Shown here: positions 1-8,793 of the stretch, in pieces
Numbering within the stretch: the stretch's first letter is position 1
Layout: every line of letters begins with the position of its first letter
Source: Dyella solisilvae
GTDB taxonomy: Bacteria > Pseudomonadota > Gammaproteobacteria > Xanthomonadales > Rhodanobacteraceae
Assembly: GCF_003351225.1 (NCBI RefSeq)
Contig: NZ_QQSY01000003.1
Location: 186,001-250,000 of the forward strand
DNA: 64,000 bases
Direction: 5' to 3'
Made by a program: the position numbers and the translations under genes
The notes under the pieces: generated by a model
Seen by the model: only the letters and a program-made list of their open reading frames with translations
Databases searched by the model: none
Told to the model about the DNA's origin: nothing

Positions 1-2
1 CG

Positions 3-374
3 CTGGCGACGACGCGTTCGGCCGACATCCTGCGACTTCCATCGCACGGCCGATTGGCGCCCGGATCACCAGCGGACATGGTGATCGTCGAAGACCGCGG
101 CGGTGAGCTTGCGCGTAGCCTGGTCGGTTTGTCGCGCAGCGAGATACGCGCCGTGGTGCGCGCCGGATTGCCTCGCATCGCCGATCCCGACTTTGCCGGG
201 TGGTTCAATGCCGCTGGCGTGGACACCGTGCCGGTATTGCTGGATGGCCGCCCGAAATTGCTGGATCGCGCGCTGGCCGAGCCGGCGCTGCTGGCCATGG
301 AGCCGGGCCTGGAGCCTTGTGCAGTACTTCGTGTTGGCGAAGAGCCAGGCGTACGCGAGGCAAATTACTCATGA
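3..374 (+). CDS. Amidohydrolase family protein, C-terminal fragment (5' end outside window)
   Basis: The reading frame is open from the left edge, so only about 123 C-terminal residues are visible. The segment RLAPGSPADMVIVE is the typical end of a cytosine-deaminase/amidohydrolase fold, where the chain returns to the small beta-sandwich (pattern G-x-L-x-x-G-x-x-A-D-hydrophobic). It is followed by a short C-terminal extension with a second sandwich strand (VPVLLDGRPKLLD). The metal-binding half lies upstream and cannot be checked. The stop overlaps the next start (ATGA), so it is translationally coupled to the methyltransferase and belongs to the same operon. The substrate is unknown; it may modify the product of this locus. 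Confidence 0.7.
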   Translation: MATTRSADILRLPSHGRLAPGSPADMVIVEDRGGELARSLVGLSRSEIRAVVRAGLPRIADPDFAGWFNAAGVDTVPVLLDGRPKLLDRALAEPALLAMEPGLEPCAVLRVGEEPGVREANYS

Positions 375-1069
375 TCGACACGCCCATCCTTGAGACCGAC
401 GAGGCCTACGCGCTCTGGGCGCCGCATTACCCGGCGCGGGCGCACAACCCGGTGATGATGGCGGAGGAGCGTGCGATGCTTTCGCTGTTGCCGCCGTCAC
501 TCGCCGGATACAGCGTGCTCGATGCCGGTTGTGGCAGCGGTCGTTACATGTTGCACGCGTTGCAACGCGGCGTGACGCGGTTGGCCGGAGTCGACAAGTC
601 GCCCGCCATGCTCGCGCGCGCCAGCGCGGAATTGGCCGCCTGGCGTGACAGCGTGCCCATGGAACTGGCACGAGGCAGCGTGACATCGATGCCGATGCCG
701 CGCGCCTGGGCTGACCTCACCATCTGTGGACTCGTGTTGGGCCACCTTTCGCGGCTGGAGCCAGCGTTGGCGGAACTGCGACGGGTCACCCGGCCCGGTG
801 GCGTGCTGTTGTGCAGCGACGTCCATCCGATCGGCCATGCACTCGGCTGGCTGCGCGACTTCAAATCCGACGGCCGCCGCTACGCCGTGCGCCATACGCC
901 GCACCTGTACAGCCACTGGCACGCAGCGTGCGCGGTGCTCGGGCTGGAGATCGAGCGTGTCCTCGAGCCGATGCTCGACCCGGCCGAGATACCCGCAGGC
1001 GCGCACTTCGACCGGATGGCGCTGGAGGCGCCGGTCGCCCTGGTGTTCCAGCTACGCCGCGTGCCCTGA
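371..1069 (+). CDS. Class I SAM-dependent methyltransferase
   Basis: A 232-aa protein starting at the ATG that overlaps the upstream stop. Longer in-frame starts would run into the amidohydrolase gene. Motif I is DAGCGSG at residues 51-57. It is followed by an acidic/ribose-binding turn (GVDKS) and a motif IV region (WADLTICGLVLGHL), giving a Methyltransf_11/25-type Rossmann fold. The C-terminal half contains HPIGHALGWLRDF and HTPHLYSHW, as in small-molecule methyltransferases of the UbiE/BioC type. It is the second visible gene of the plus-strand operon that continues into radical SAM and glycosyltransferase genes, so a tailoring role is likely. The acceptor is unknown. Confidence 0.85.
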   Translation: MIDTPILETDEAYALWAPHYPARAHNPVMMAEERAMLSLLPPSLAGYSVLDAGCGSGRYMLHALQRGVTRLAGVDKSPAMLARASAELAAWRDSVPMELARGSVTSMPMPRAWADLTICGLVLGHLSRLEPALAELRRVTRPGGVLLCSDVHPIGHALGWLRDFKSDGRRYAVRHTPHLYSHWHAACAVLGLEIERVLEPMLDPAEIPAGAHFDRMALEAPVALVFQLRRVP

Positions 1070-1087
1070 ACCTGCTGCAGGCTACCC

Positions 1088-2593
1088 ATGCCCCACACCC
1101 TGCTGATCAACCCGACCATCACGTCCCGCTCCAGCGCGCGATTCCCGCTGTCGCTGTTGCATCTGTCGGCGGCGCTGGATCGAAGCGGAAGCAGCCGCAT
1201 CATCGACGGCAATGTCGACCGCGACTTCATCAGCGACACCCTGCAAGCGATGGCGCATGAACGCTTCGACGCCGTGGGCGTCAGCGTGATGGGCGGGCCG
1301 CAGGTGGCGCCTGCGATCGCCGTGTCGCGGGCGATCCGCGAACATCACCCCGATGTAACGATCATCTGGGGCGGTTACTTCCCGACGCTGTATCCGGACG
1401 TGGCGTTGTCGGCGCCGTATGTCGACTATGCGGTGCGTGCGCAGGGCGACCATACCCTGCGTGAACTGGTCGGCGCACTGGAGCAGGGGAGTGGCGCCTC
1501 GCTTGAGCACATTGCCGGTCTGTCGTGGAAGAAGGACGGTCACATCGTGCACAACCCCAGTCGCGGTTTCACGCATGCCGACCCGGGTGTCGTGCTTCCC
1601 TACGACAAGCTGGGTGACCCTCGGCGTTACCTGGCGCGCACGTTCCTCGGCCGGCGCACGGCGGCGCATCAGGCGGCCATCGGTTGCCGCTACCATTGCA
1701 CCTTCTGCGGCGTGGCGGCGATGTTCGGTGGCGCCACCTTGTTGCCGACAGCCGCCAGGCTGGAGCGCGAGCTTGGCTACCTCAAGCATCAGCTCGGGGC
1801 CGATTCGATCCAGTTCTTCGACCACAATTTCTTCGACCGCGAAGAGGACATGCTCCCGCTGCTGGAGGTGATGGCCAGGCTGGAGCTGCCGTGGTGGTGT
1901 TATGCCCGCTCCGACGCATTGCTGAAACTGTCCGCGCACAGCTGGAAGCTGGTGCGTCGGAGCCGGCTGCGCATGGCCTATATCGGCGCGGAATCACCCA
2001 GCGGACAGATGCTCAAGGAGATCCGCAAGGGCACGCGTCCCGACCAGACGCTGGCGGTGGCGGAACTGTGCCGCCGGCATGGCGTGATTCCGGAGCTGTC
2101 GTTCATGGTCGCGCCTCCCGAGCACACCGAGGAGGAGACCGAGCACACCTTCGAATTCATCCGTGAGCTGAAACGCATCAATCCGCATAGCGAGATCATC
2201 ATCTACATCTACACGCCGTTGCCCGAAAGCAGCCGAAACGAAAAGGATCGCGGCAGGCGGCCGAGCGCGCCCTTGTGTGATGTGCACGGAGAGCCGGTGG
2301 TGTTTCCGGCCACGCCGGAGGAGTGGACCCAGCCGCGATGGGTCGACTATGCCTGCCATGCCGACGCGCCATGGCTCACCGACGAGCTGCGCCGGCGCAT
2401 CCATGACTTTGCGACGGTACTGCGATGCCGTTATCCGACCGTGCAGGATCTGCGTTCGCCGCCATGGGCCAAGCGTGCGTTGAGTGCGGCGGCCTCGTGG
2501 CGTTATCACTTTCGCAGGTACGACCGTCCGTGGGAGCTGGACCTGGCGAACCGGTTGGTGCGTCTGCGCCTGCCCCAGGTGTCCGGCCTCTAG
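1088..2593 (+). CDS. B12-binding-domain radical SAM protein
   Basis: A 501-aa protein. Residues about 1-135 form a Rossmann-like cobalamin-binding-type domain with the VGVSVMGGP and IIWGGYFPTLYPD strands usual in B12-binding radical SAM enzymes. The radical SAM core begins near residue 195 with the cluster motif C200-x3-C204-x2-C207. It continues with FFDHNFF, YIGAESPS and MVAPPEHTEEE, typical later strands of this superfamily. The C-terminal about 120 residues are basic and unassigned. Such enzymes catalyse methylations, C-C bond formation and oxidative rearrangements of peptides, lipids and glycans. Neighbours are a methyltransferase and two glycosyltransferases in the same direction, consistent with one biosynthetic pathway. 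Confidence 0.88.
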   Translation: MPHTLLINPTITSRSSARFPLSLLHLSAALDRSGSSRIIDGNVDRDFISDTLQAMAHERFDAVGVSVMGGPQVAPAIAVSRAIREHHPDVTIIWGGYFPTLYPDVALSAPYVDYAVRAQGDHTLRELVGALEQGSGASLEHIAGLSWKKDGHIVHNPSRGFTHADPGVVLPYDKLGDPRRYLARTFLGRRTAAHQAAIGCRYHCTFCGVAAMFGGATLLPTAARLERELGYLKHQLGADSIQFFDHNFFDREEDMLPLLEVMARLELPWWCYARSDALLKLSAHSWKLVRRSRLRMAYIGAESPSGQMLKEIRKGTRPDQTLAVAELCRRHGVIPELSFMVAPPEHTEEETEHTFEFIRELKRINPHSEIIIYIYTPLPESSRNEKDRGRRPSAPLCDVHGEPVVFPATPEEWTQPRWVDYACHADAPWLTDELRRRIHDFATVLRCRYPTVQDLRSPPWAKRALSAAASWRYHFRRYDRPWELDLANRLVRLRLPQVSGL

Positions 2594-2607
2594 CGTGGAG
2601 GTCTGCC

Positions 2608-3720
2608 TTGCACGTCGCCCAGGTCAATTTCCTGCCCGCGCCGCCTGACCGCGCGCCGGTCGAAACCCTCCAGCGGTGGCCCTCGCTGGTGGATATCGCC
2701 GAGGCGGCGGCAAGCGCCGGCGTGCGGGTTTCGGTGATCCAGTTGGCGGCGGAGGAGGGGCAGGTGGAGCGCAACGGCATCGCGTATTACTTCGTGGATC
2801 CCCGCAAGGCGAAGCTCCCCGCCGGGCGCGTGCTGGCGGACCGGCTCGGGGCGATCCGTGCTGAGGTCATGCACGTGCACGGCCTTGGATTCGCCGAGCA
2901 GGCGCATGCCGTCTCACAGCACCTGCCGCGCACGCCGGTGTTGTTCCAGGACCACGCGGACCGGCTGCCCCGCTGGTGGCAGCGGCCGCGCTGGCGTCGG
3001 TGGCTTGCGGTGGCGTCGGGCGCCGCCTTCACCGCGCCGGAGCTTGCCGAGCCGTTCACTCGTGCCGGGATGTTCGCGCCGACGACGCGCCTCTTTGCGA
3101 TCCCCGAGTCCAGCAGCCGCTTCACCTGTGGCAGCCGTGCGCGCGCCTGGGGCGAGAGCGGCTTGTATGGCGATCCCTGCATCGTGGCGGTGGGGCATCT
3201 GAGCACCGGCAAGGATCCGCTCACCGTACTTCGTGGCATTGCGCAGGCGGCCGATCAACTGCCTGGACTTCAGCTGTGGTGGGCGTTCGGCAGCGCGCCG
3301 CTGTTGCACGAGGTGCAACGGTGCATCGACGGCGACGCCCGGCTTGCCGCACGCTTGCATCTGCTGGGCCACGTGGCGCACCCGCGCGTGGAGGCGCTCA
3401 TGCGTGCGGCGGATATCTTCGTCTCGGGCAGCCTGCATGAAAGCTGCGGCTACGCGCTGCTCGAAGCGCTGGCGTGTGGTGTCACGCCGTTGGTGACGGA
3501 TATTCCAGCGCACCGGGCGCTCGCCGGCGACGTCGGCGCACTGTGGCCCAGCGGTGATGCGAGGGCCTTGGCCGGCGCCCTGTTGCGCTTGGCGACCAGC
3601 AGGCCGTCGCGCGAGCGCGTACGTGCCCACTTCGACGCGCACTTGTCCTTGAGCTCGCTGGGTCGCCGCTGGGCCTATGTCTATGGCGAGGTGTTGGACG
3701 GCCAGCGGGTGACGCCATGA
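2608..3720 (+). CDS. Glycosyltransferase, GT4-type (first of two)
   Basis: A 370-aa protein. I place the start at a TTG because a GGAGG lies six bases before it and the protein then begins with a normal GT-B first strand (HVAQVNFLP). The open frame reaches further upstream, but only over the previous gene. The N-terminal domain contains the VMHVHGLGFAEQA strand. The C-terminal domain has VGHLSTGKDP, the HLLGHV turn, and the retaining-enzyme E-x7-E pair at E278/E286. It overlaps the following glycosyltransferase by ATGA. The sugar donor and acceptor are not deducible. Confidence 0.85.
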   Translation: MHVAQVNFLPAPPDRAPVETLQRWPSLVDIAEAAASAGVRVSVIQLAAEEGQVERNGIAYYFVDPRKAKLPAGRVLADRLGAIRAEVMHVHGLGFAEQAHAVSQHLPRTPVLFQDHADRLPRWWQRPRWRRWLAVASGAAFTAPELAEPFTRAGMFAPTTRLFAIPESSSRFTCGSRARAWGESGLYGDPCIVAVGHLSTGKDPLTVLRGIAQAADQLPGLQLWWAFGSAPLLHEVQRCIDGDARLAARLHLLGHVAHPRVEALMRAADIFVSGSLHESCGYALLEALACGVTPLVTDIPAHRALAGDVGALWPSGDARALAGALLRLATSRPSRERVRAHFDAHLSLSSLGRRWAYVYGEVLDGQRVTP

Positions 3721-4829
3721 AACTCGCGCTGGTCGTGCCAGGTGGGGTGGATCGATCCGGGGAATACCGGGTCATTCCGGTGCTGCTGGCCCTGATCGAG
3801 CGTCTGGCCAGGGAGCACGAGGTGCACGTGTTCGCCCTGCATCAGGAGGCGTCACCCGGCGAGTGGCGACTGGCGGGCGCGCACATCCACAATCTGGGCG
3901 AGCGCTGGCCGCGGGTTAGCGCCATCGCAGCGATCCGCCGGGAGCATCGTCGCGGATCGTTCGACCTCATCCATGCCATCTTCTCCGGATCGTGCAGCTT
4001 CGTCGCGGTGGCGGCGGCGTCACTGCTGCGCCTGCCAAGCCTGGTGCACATCGCCGGCGGTGAGCTGGTGGCGCTGCGCGACATCGACTATGGCGGGCGA
4101 CGTACCTGGAAGGCGCGGATGCGCGAGGCGCTGGTGTTGCACGGCGCCGATATCATCACCGCGGCCAGTGGGCCGATGATCGACATGCTGCGGTCACTCG
4201 GCCTGCATGCGCATCGCGTGCCGCTGGGCGTCGATCTTCGGGCGTGGCCACCGTTGGCGCCGCGGCGACGGGATGGCGGCACTCCGCGGATCATCCATGT
4301 CGCCAGCCTCAACCGGGTCAAGGATCAACCGACCCTGCTACGTGCGCTCGCCGAGTTGGCGCGCACGGGGCAGCGATTCCAGGTGGACATTGTCGGCGTC
4401 GACACGCTGGATGGCGAAATCGCGCGGATGGTGCGTGATCTTGGGCTGGAAGCCTCCGTCCATCTGCTCGGCTTCAAGACGCAACGCGAGCTGCGCCCCC
4501 TGATGGAAGCCGCGGATCTGTTGGTGATGTCTTCACGGCACGAGGCCGGTCCACTGGTCACCCTGGAGGCGGCCGTGGCGGGCGTGCCAACCGTGGGCAC
4601 GGCGGTGGGGCATATCGCGGAATGGGCGCCCGTGGCGGCGCTGGCCGTACCCGTGGGTGACTCGATGGCGCTGGCGGTCGCCATCGCGCACGTGCTTGCC
4701 GATGAAGACCTGCGTCTGCGGCTGGCGCTGTCCGCGCAGCGGCGGGCGATCCAGGAGGATGCGGACCATACCGCGCGCTCGTTCGAGACGCTGTACCTGC
4801 AGTTGGTGGCGACGGATCTGTCGCGATGA
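3717..4829 (+). CDS. Glycosyltransferase, GT4-type (second of two)
   Basis: A 370-aa protein translationally coupled (ATGA) to the preceding glycosyltransferase. It has a GT-B fold: an N-terminal MKLALVVPGGVDRSGEY strand with glycine turn, and a donor domain beginning IIHVASLNRVKDQPTLL. The E-x7-E motif is at E276/E284 within HEAGPLVTLEAA. It ends the plus-strand run and is convergent with the NTP_transf_5 gene, separated by 12 bases. Two consecutive glycosyltransferases suggest at least a disaccharide is added to the locus product. Confidence 0.87.
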   Translation: MKLALVVPGGVDRSGEYRVIPVLLALIERLAREHEVHVFALHQEASPGEWRLAGAHIHNLGERWPRVSAIAAIRREHRRGSFDLIHAIFSGSCSFVAVAAASLLRLPSLVHIAGGELVALRDIDYGGRRTWKARMREALVLHGADIITAASGPMIDMLRSLGLHAHRVPLGVDLRAWPPLAPRRRDGGTPRIIHVASLNRVKDQPTLLRALAELARTGQRFQVDIVGVDTLDGEIARMVRDLGLEASVHLLGFKTQRELRPLMEAADLLVMSSRHEAGPLVTLEAAVAGVPTVGTAVGHIAEWAPVAALAVPVGDSMALAVAIAHVLADEDLRLRLALSAQRRAIQEDADHTARSFETLYLQLVATDLSR

Positions 4830-4841
4830 GGTGCGCCGCGC

Positions 4842-6059
4842 TCAGTCGGCGAGGCGGTGTTGCTCCAGCGCGGCGCGCACCACATACAACGTGTCCATGC
4901 GAGGCACGCGATGCGCCAGCCAGGTCAGCATGCGTCGACCGCGCGACAGCGAGGCCCAGCGCTGCCCCTGCAGCCACAGCTGCGTGCGCACCATGTCGTC
5001 GCGCTCCTTGAGCGTCGTGGCCGTTGGCCGGATGCGGCCGCTGATGTAGCGCTGGACTTCGCCCAGGCTGCGCGACCATTCGATGCCTGCGAACGCGTGC
5101 AGCCACAGGTCCGAACAGGACACCTGGGTCAGCGTGTGGTGATGCGATACGGCGCGCAGCAGGGGTGGGCAGTCCGCAGCCACCCGGTCGAGCAGCGCCT
5201 CGGGAATCGAGTGCGGGTAGTACCGCGCCACCAGGCTGAGGGGCGGCAGAGCCCACCACGGTCCGCCGCCGGCCCGGGCATCCCACAGCGCATCCCAGTC
5301 ACTCGGCAGCATGCGCATCGCCAGCAGGGCGATGTCGTTCAACTGGATCAGGCGCAAGGTGCGGCTGCAGACGTTGCCAGCCGCATGCAGCAGCAGGTGG
5401 CTCATCAGCGCCCCGGTGCTGGGATAGGGATTGAGTCCGGGCCGCGGTGGGCGTGGCATCAGCTGGGCGGTGATGTCGACGGTGGCGACTGGCAGGCGCT
5501 CCTGGATGTGCGTGTGCAATTCGATGTTGATCGGTGTGTCGCGGTGTTCTCCAAGCACGGCCGGCGGCTTGCCACGAACCGGCTTGAATACCTGGTGCTT
5601 CCACTGGCTGAAGGACTCCACGTAGCCCAGATCCTCAAGCATGCCCGCGACGCGTGACGCATCGCGCTCGTGCACCAGCAGGTCGATGTCCGCCATGGGG
5701 CGGTCGCCGGGCAGATACAGCCCGGGTGCGTGCAGCGCCGAACCCTTCAGAGGCACCATCGCCACGCCCTGGTTGCGCGCAGCGTCATCCAGCCAATCCA
5801 GCAGGGCCTCGATCCGCCGATGGCGGACCGCCACGTGGGTTCTTTGCTCGGTGAGGAAGAGCGACCAGCGTGAATTGCGCCAGGTGGCGAAGGTGCTCAG
5901 CAACGGCGAGATGCCGTGCGCAGCGGCGACCGCCATGGCCAGCTGCCATTCGAGCTCGGTCCAGTCGGGAGTCGATTCACGCGGGCTGGCCAGTTCGTGC
6001 GCCAACGCCTCGGTGGTGCGTCGCAGGCCCTCTCTGACGGTGTGTAGCGGCGGCAGCAT
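4842..6059 (-). CDS. NTP_transf_5 family nucleotidyltransferase-like protein
   Basis: A 405-aa protein. The start at 6059 (MLPPLHTVREGL) lies just after the stop of the upstream radical SAM gene. The family signature is VPLKGSALHAPGLY followed by MADIDLLV, with the D124-x-D126 pair expected to bind metal. A later HTHIQERLP segment fits the uncharacterised nucleotidyltransferase family PF14907. Members recur in lasso-peptide and exopolysaccharide loci, often beside an HPr-kinase-like gene, as here. Transfer of a nucleotide to a phosphorylated or glycosylated product is an inference from that association; the reaction has not been shown for this protein. Confidence 0.82.
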   Translation of the reverse strand: MLPPLHTVREGLRRTTEALAHELASPRESTPDWTELEWQLAMAVAAAHGISPLLSTFATWRNSRWSLFLTEQRTHVAVRHRRIEALLDWLDDAARNQGVAMVPLKGSALHAPGLYLPGDRPMADIDLLVHERDASRVAGMLEDLGYVESFSQWKHQVFKPVRGKPPAVLGEHRDTPINIELHTHIQERLPVATVDITAQLMPRPPRPGLNPYPSTGALMSHLLLHAAGNVCSRTLRLIQLNDIALLAMRMLPSDWDALWDARAGGGPWWALPPLSLVARYYPHSIPEALLDRVAADCPPLLRAVSHHHTLTQVSCSDLWLHAFAGIEWSRSLGEVQRYISGRIRPTATTLKERDDMVRTQLWLQGQRWASLSRGRRMLTWLAHRVPRMDTLYVVRAALEQHRLAD

Positions 6060-6064
6060 GACGG

Positions 6065-7543
6065 TCAGCTCACGGCGCGGGCCTTGTCCTGTGACGACGG
6101 GGGCGTACTGGCGGCCTGCACGGTGCGGTGCTCCTGCTCGCAGGCAATCAGCGCGTCCCACTGCGCGTCGAGCGCGGCCTGCGCGCGCGCCGCCGCCCGG
6201 CGGGCGCCGACCTGTCGCAGGCTCACCTGTTCATGCAGCAGGTCGCGCACGCGGCGGTAGAACTCCGAGTCGTAGGCGCCCCGGAACATCATCGCGAGGT
6301 CGCCGCTGTCCTGCCAATGCGTCTTGGCGCCGAGCTGGGCCCTGACCTGTTCATAGAACTTGGTGCCGGGCAGCGGGTAGGACACGCTGACGCCGATGTC
6401 GTCGGGCGCAGCCTGTGTGATCAGTTCGCGTGTGGCCAGCAGATCCGGCAGCTGTTCGCCGAGGTAGCCCAGCTGGATGAAGAAGCCCACGCGGATGCCA
6501 ACGTGGCCCAGCCGCTCGCGGGCGGTAATCAGGTCCGGCACCTTGGTGCCCTTGTTCATACGATCCAGCACGCGCTGGCTGCCGCTCTCGGCGCCCAGCC
6601 AGGCTTCCGCGCAGCCGGCGCGCTTGAGCGCGGTCGCCATGCGCTCGCTGATCAGGTCAGCGCGGGTCTGGATGGTGAAGGGCACCGAGCCGCCCGTGGC
6701 GCTCAAGTGGGCGGCGAATTCCTCCACCCAGTCCACGTGGAAGCCGAAGATGTCGTCCGCCATCCAGATGTGGTCCGGGTGGAAGCTGGCCTTGAGGCAT
6801 CGCATTTCCTCGGCCACGTCCTGCGCGCGACGCCGGTTGTAGTGGTTGCCCCATATCGGCTTGGCGCACCAGTTGCAGCGGAAGGGGCAGCCGCGCGACG
6901 CGGCCATGTTGAGGCTGAAGTAGCCGTGGCGCTCCTGCCACATCGCGCGGTAAAGCGGGACATCGACCAGATCCCAGGCCGGGTGGCCCACGATGCGAGG
7001 ATCAGGCGGCATCACGCCCACGCGCGTGAGCCGGGTCTGCCCATTGTCGAGCGAGGCCACGCCGGCGATGCCCGAGGTCCACGCCGGTGGATCGATGCCC
7101 GGATCATGTTCGAGTCGTTGCATCAGCTCGGCCAGCGCCGCGATGCCTTCGCCGATCAACACGGCATGCGCGCCAGCCGCGAGGAATGCTTCGGGCTGGT
7201 CGGAGGCATCGGAGCCGGCGACGATCACCCTGGCGCCCGTGGCGCGAGCCTCGCCGATCATCCGGCAGGCCGCCTCGCGCATGCAGGCGAGGCACATCTT
7301 GGTAAGGAAGTTGAAGTTGTCCTCGTACAGGACGACGACGTCTGGCTTCAGCGCGCGCACTGCCGAGTCGTATGCCTCCACGCCGTCGGCCAGCATGGCG
7401 TCGAACAGCGATACCCGATGCCCCATCTGCCGCAGCAGCGCGGCCACCTGGATGGTGGCCAGCGGCGGATAAGGCTTGCCGCGCTCCCACTGCTTCCGGT
7501 CGAACTTCAGGTAGTAAGAGTGGCCGACCTGAATCGTTAGCAT
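6065..7543 (-). CDS. B12-binding-domain radical SAM protein (second)
   Basis: A 492-aa protein. The N-terminal about 150 residues form a cobalamin-type domain with PPLATIQVAALLRQMGHRV and VIVAGSDASDQPE. The radical SAM core follows with C219-x3-C223-x2-C226 (RGCPFRCNWC), then IQTRADLI, AWLGAESGSQRVLDRMNKGT and a C-terminal YPLPGTKFYEQV. This order is typical of BchE/HpnP-like enzymes. It is five bases upstream of the nucleotidyltransferase in a two-gene minus-strand operon. It diverges from the kinase-like gene, so the promoter must lie in about 7544-7746. It is clearly different in sequence from the first radical SAM protein. Confidence 0.88.
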   Translation of the reverse strand: MLTIQVGHSYYLKFDRKQWERGKPYPPLATIQVAALLRQMGHRVSLFDAMLADGVEAYDSAVRALKPDVVVLYEDNFNFLTKMCLACMREAACRMIGEARATGARVIVAGSDASDQPEAFLAAGAHAVLIGEGIAALAELMQRLEHDPGIDPPAWTSGIAGVASLDNGQTRLTRVGVMPPDPRIVGHPAWDLVDVPLYRAMWQERHGYFSLNMAASRGCPFRCNWCAKPIWGNHYNRRRAQDVAEEMRCLKASFHPDHIWMADDIFGFHVDWVEEFAAHLSATGGSVPFTIQTRADLISERMATALKRAGCAEAWLGAESGSQRVLDRMNKGTKVPDLITARERLGHVGIRVGFFIQLGYLGEQLPDLLATRELITQAAPDDIGVSVSYPLPGTKFYEQVRAQLGAKTHWQDSGDLAMMFRGAYDSEFYRRVRDLLHEQVSLRQVGARRAAARAQAALDAQWDALIACEQEHRTVQAASTPPSSQDKARAVS

Positions 7544-7746
7544 CGCTGTGAAGCCTCAGTCGGAACAAACGGCATGTGCATGCGGACGCCGCGATCGGCC
7601 TTGGGCCATCCGCGCTCAGAGTTCAGTTGGACGTGAGTGCCCCGCCTCCGTCGCACGGTTGCATGGGCGGGAGAAAATATTTGGATGTCCGTTTGCCGGT
7701 CGATGTGCTATCACTTCGGCATGCACTTCGATGGACGAGGTGGCTC

Positions 7747-8763
7747 GTGAATCCCGCCGTGCATGCGCGCGAATCATGTGTGGATGCGCTCCGCGAAAAG
7801 CGTCGCGGACGGCATGCCGTGCACAAGCAGTTGCTGGGTGGCGAGTTTCACTTCGAGAGCGACAGTGTCGCCATGTTGCAACTGGTGGAGGCGGCCTACG
7901 GCGGGTTGCCGTCGCATCGGTTGCCGGTGGCGCCGTCGACGTTCCTGATCGAGTTGCGCCTTCTTCCGGGCCGTGTTCCAGCGCCGATCGGTGAACCACC
8001 TGCGGTGCAAATGCATTCCGGCGTCGGTTGCCTGGGCGGCGTGATGGATGCAAGCAACTACGTGGTGTTGTTCCCGGAGCAGCGGAAGGCGTTGGTGGTG
8101 GCCTCGGAGGACATGCTTGAGCGTCCCTATTACGTCCGCTACGAGCTCATCGAGTTCGCCGTGTTCACCCTGGCGACGCGAGGCCTCGGGCTGGTTCCGC
8201 TGCACGGCGCCTGCGTGGGACGAGGCGGGCGAGGCGTGCTGCTGCTTGGCGCGAGCGGCTCGGGCAAGTCCACGCTTGCGCTGCAAGCCTTGTTGCGCGG
8301 CCTGGATTTCCTTTCCGAAGATGCCGTATTCGTCGAGCCGCAGGGCATGCTCGCCACCGGCGTGGCCAATTTCCTTCATGTGACGGATGACGCGCTGCCG
8401 TGGGTCGCGGACGCCGCGGCCCGACAGTGGCTGGCGCAGGCGCCGCTGATTCGTCGGCGCAGCGGCGTGTGCAAACACGAGGCCGACTTGCGGCTCGGCT
8501 TTGGCGCGTTGGCCGCGGAGCCGATGGCGCTTGCCGGGGCGATCTTCGTATCGCGCGAGCGGGCGCCCGGCGCCGCGGCCCAACTGAAGGCGCTGACGCC
8601 GGCTGACGCCGCGCGGCAGCTCATGGATGATCAGCCCTATGCCGTCGGCCAACCCGGCTGGCAAGGCTTTCTGGATCAGCTGCTGCCACTGGGCGTGCAT
8701 GCGCTTCGTCGCGGGCGGACACCGGAGGCTTCCGTCGATGCCTTGCTGACGCTGCTGGCGTAA
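7747..8763 (+). CDS. HPr-kinase/phosphorylase-like P-loop protein
   Basis: I choose a GTG start at 7747 (GAGG six bases before it), giving 338 aa. In-frame starts also exist at 7663 (ATG) and 7576 (GTG), but the latter leaves only 32 bases to the divergent radical SAM gene. The Walker A motif GASGSGKST is at residues 168-176. It is followed by the HprK-like FLSEDAVFVEPQG strand and a segment like the HprK C-terminal lid. The N-terminal about 120 residues resemble the leader region of HprK-related kinases in RiPP and exosortase-type loci. Known relatives in lasso clusters phosphorylate a precursor serine. That role fits the neighbouring NTP_transf_5 gene but is not proven. Confidence 0.78.
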   Translation: MNPAVHARESCVDALREKRRGRHAVHKQLLGGEFHFESDSVAMLQLVEAAYGGLPSHRLPVAPSTFLIELRLLPGRVPAPIGEPPAVQMHSGVGCLGGVMDASNYVVLFPEQRKALVVASEDMLERPYYVRYELIEFAVFTLATRGLGLVPLHGACVGRGGRGVLLLGASGSGKSTLALQALLRGLDFLSEDAVFVEPQGMLATGVANFLHVTDDALPWVADAAARQWLAQAPLIRRRSGVCKHEADLRLGFGALAAEPMALAGAIFVSRERAPGAAAQLKALTPADAARQLMDDQPYAVGQPGWQGFLDQLLPLGVHALRRGRTPEASVDALLTLLA

Positions 8764-8793
8764 CCCAAAACCAGAGCCAATGCTTTTGCACGG

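Noticed and set aside
6128-7540. 470-codon plus-strand frame opposite the second radical SAM gene
   Set aside because: Antisense shadow; the CxxxCxxC enzyme on the minus strand explains the region.
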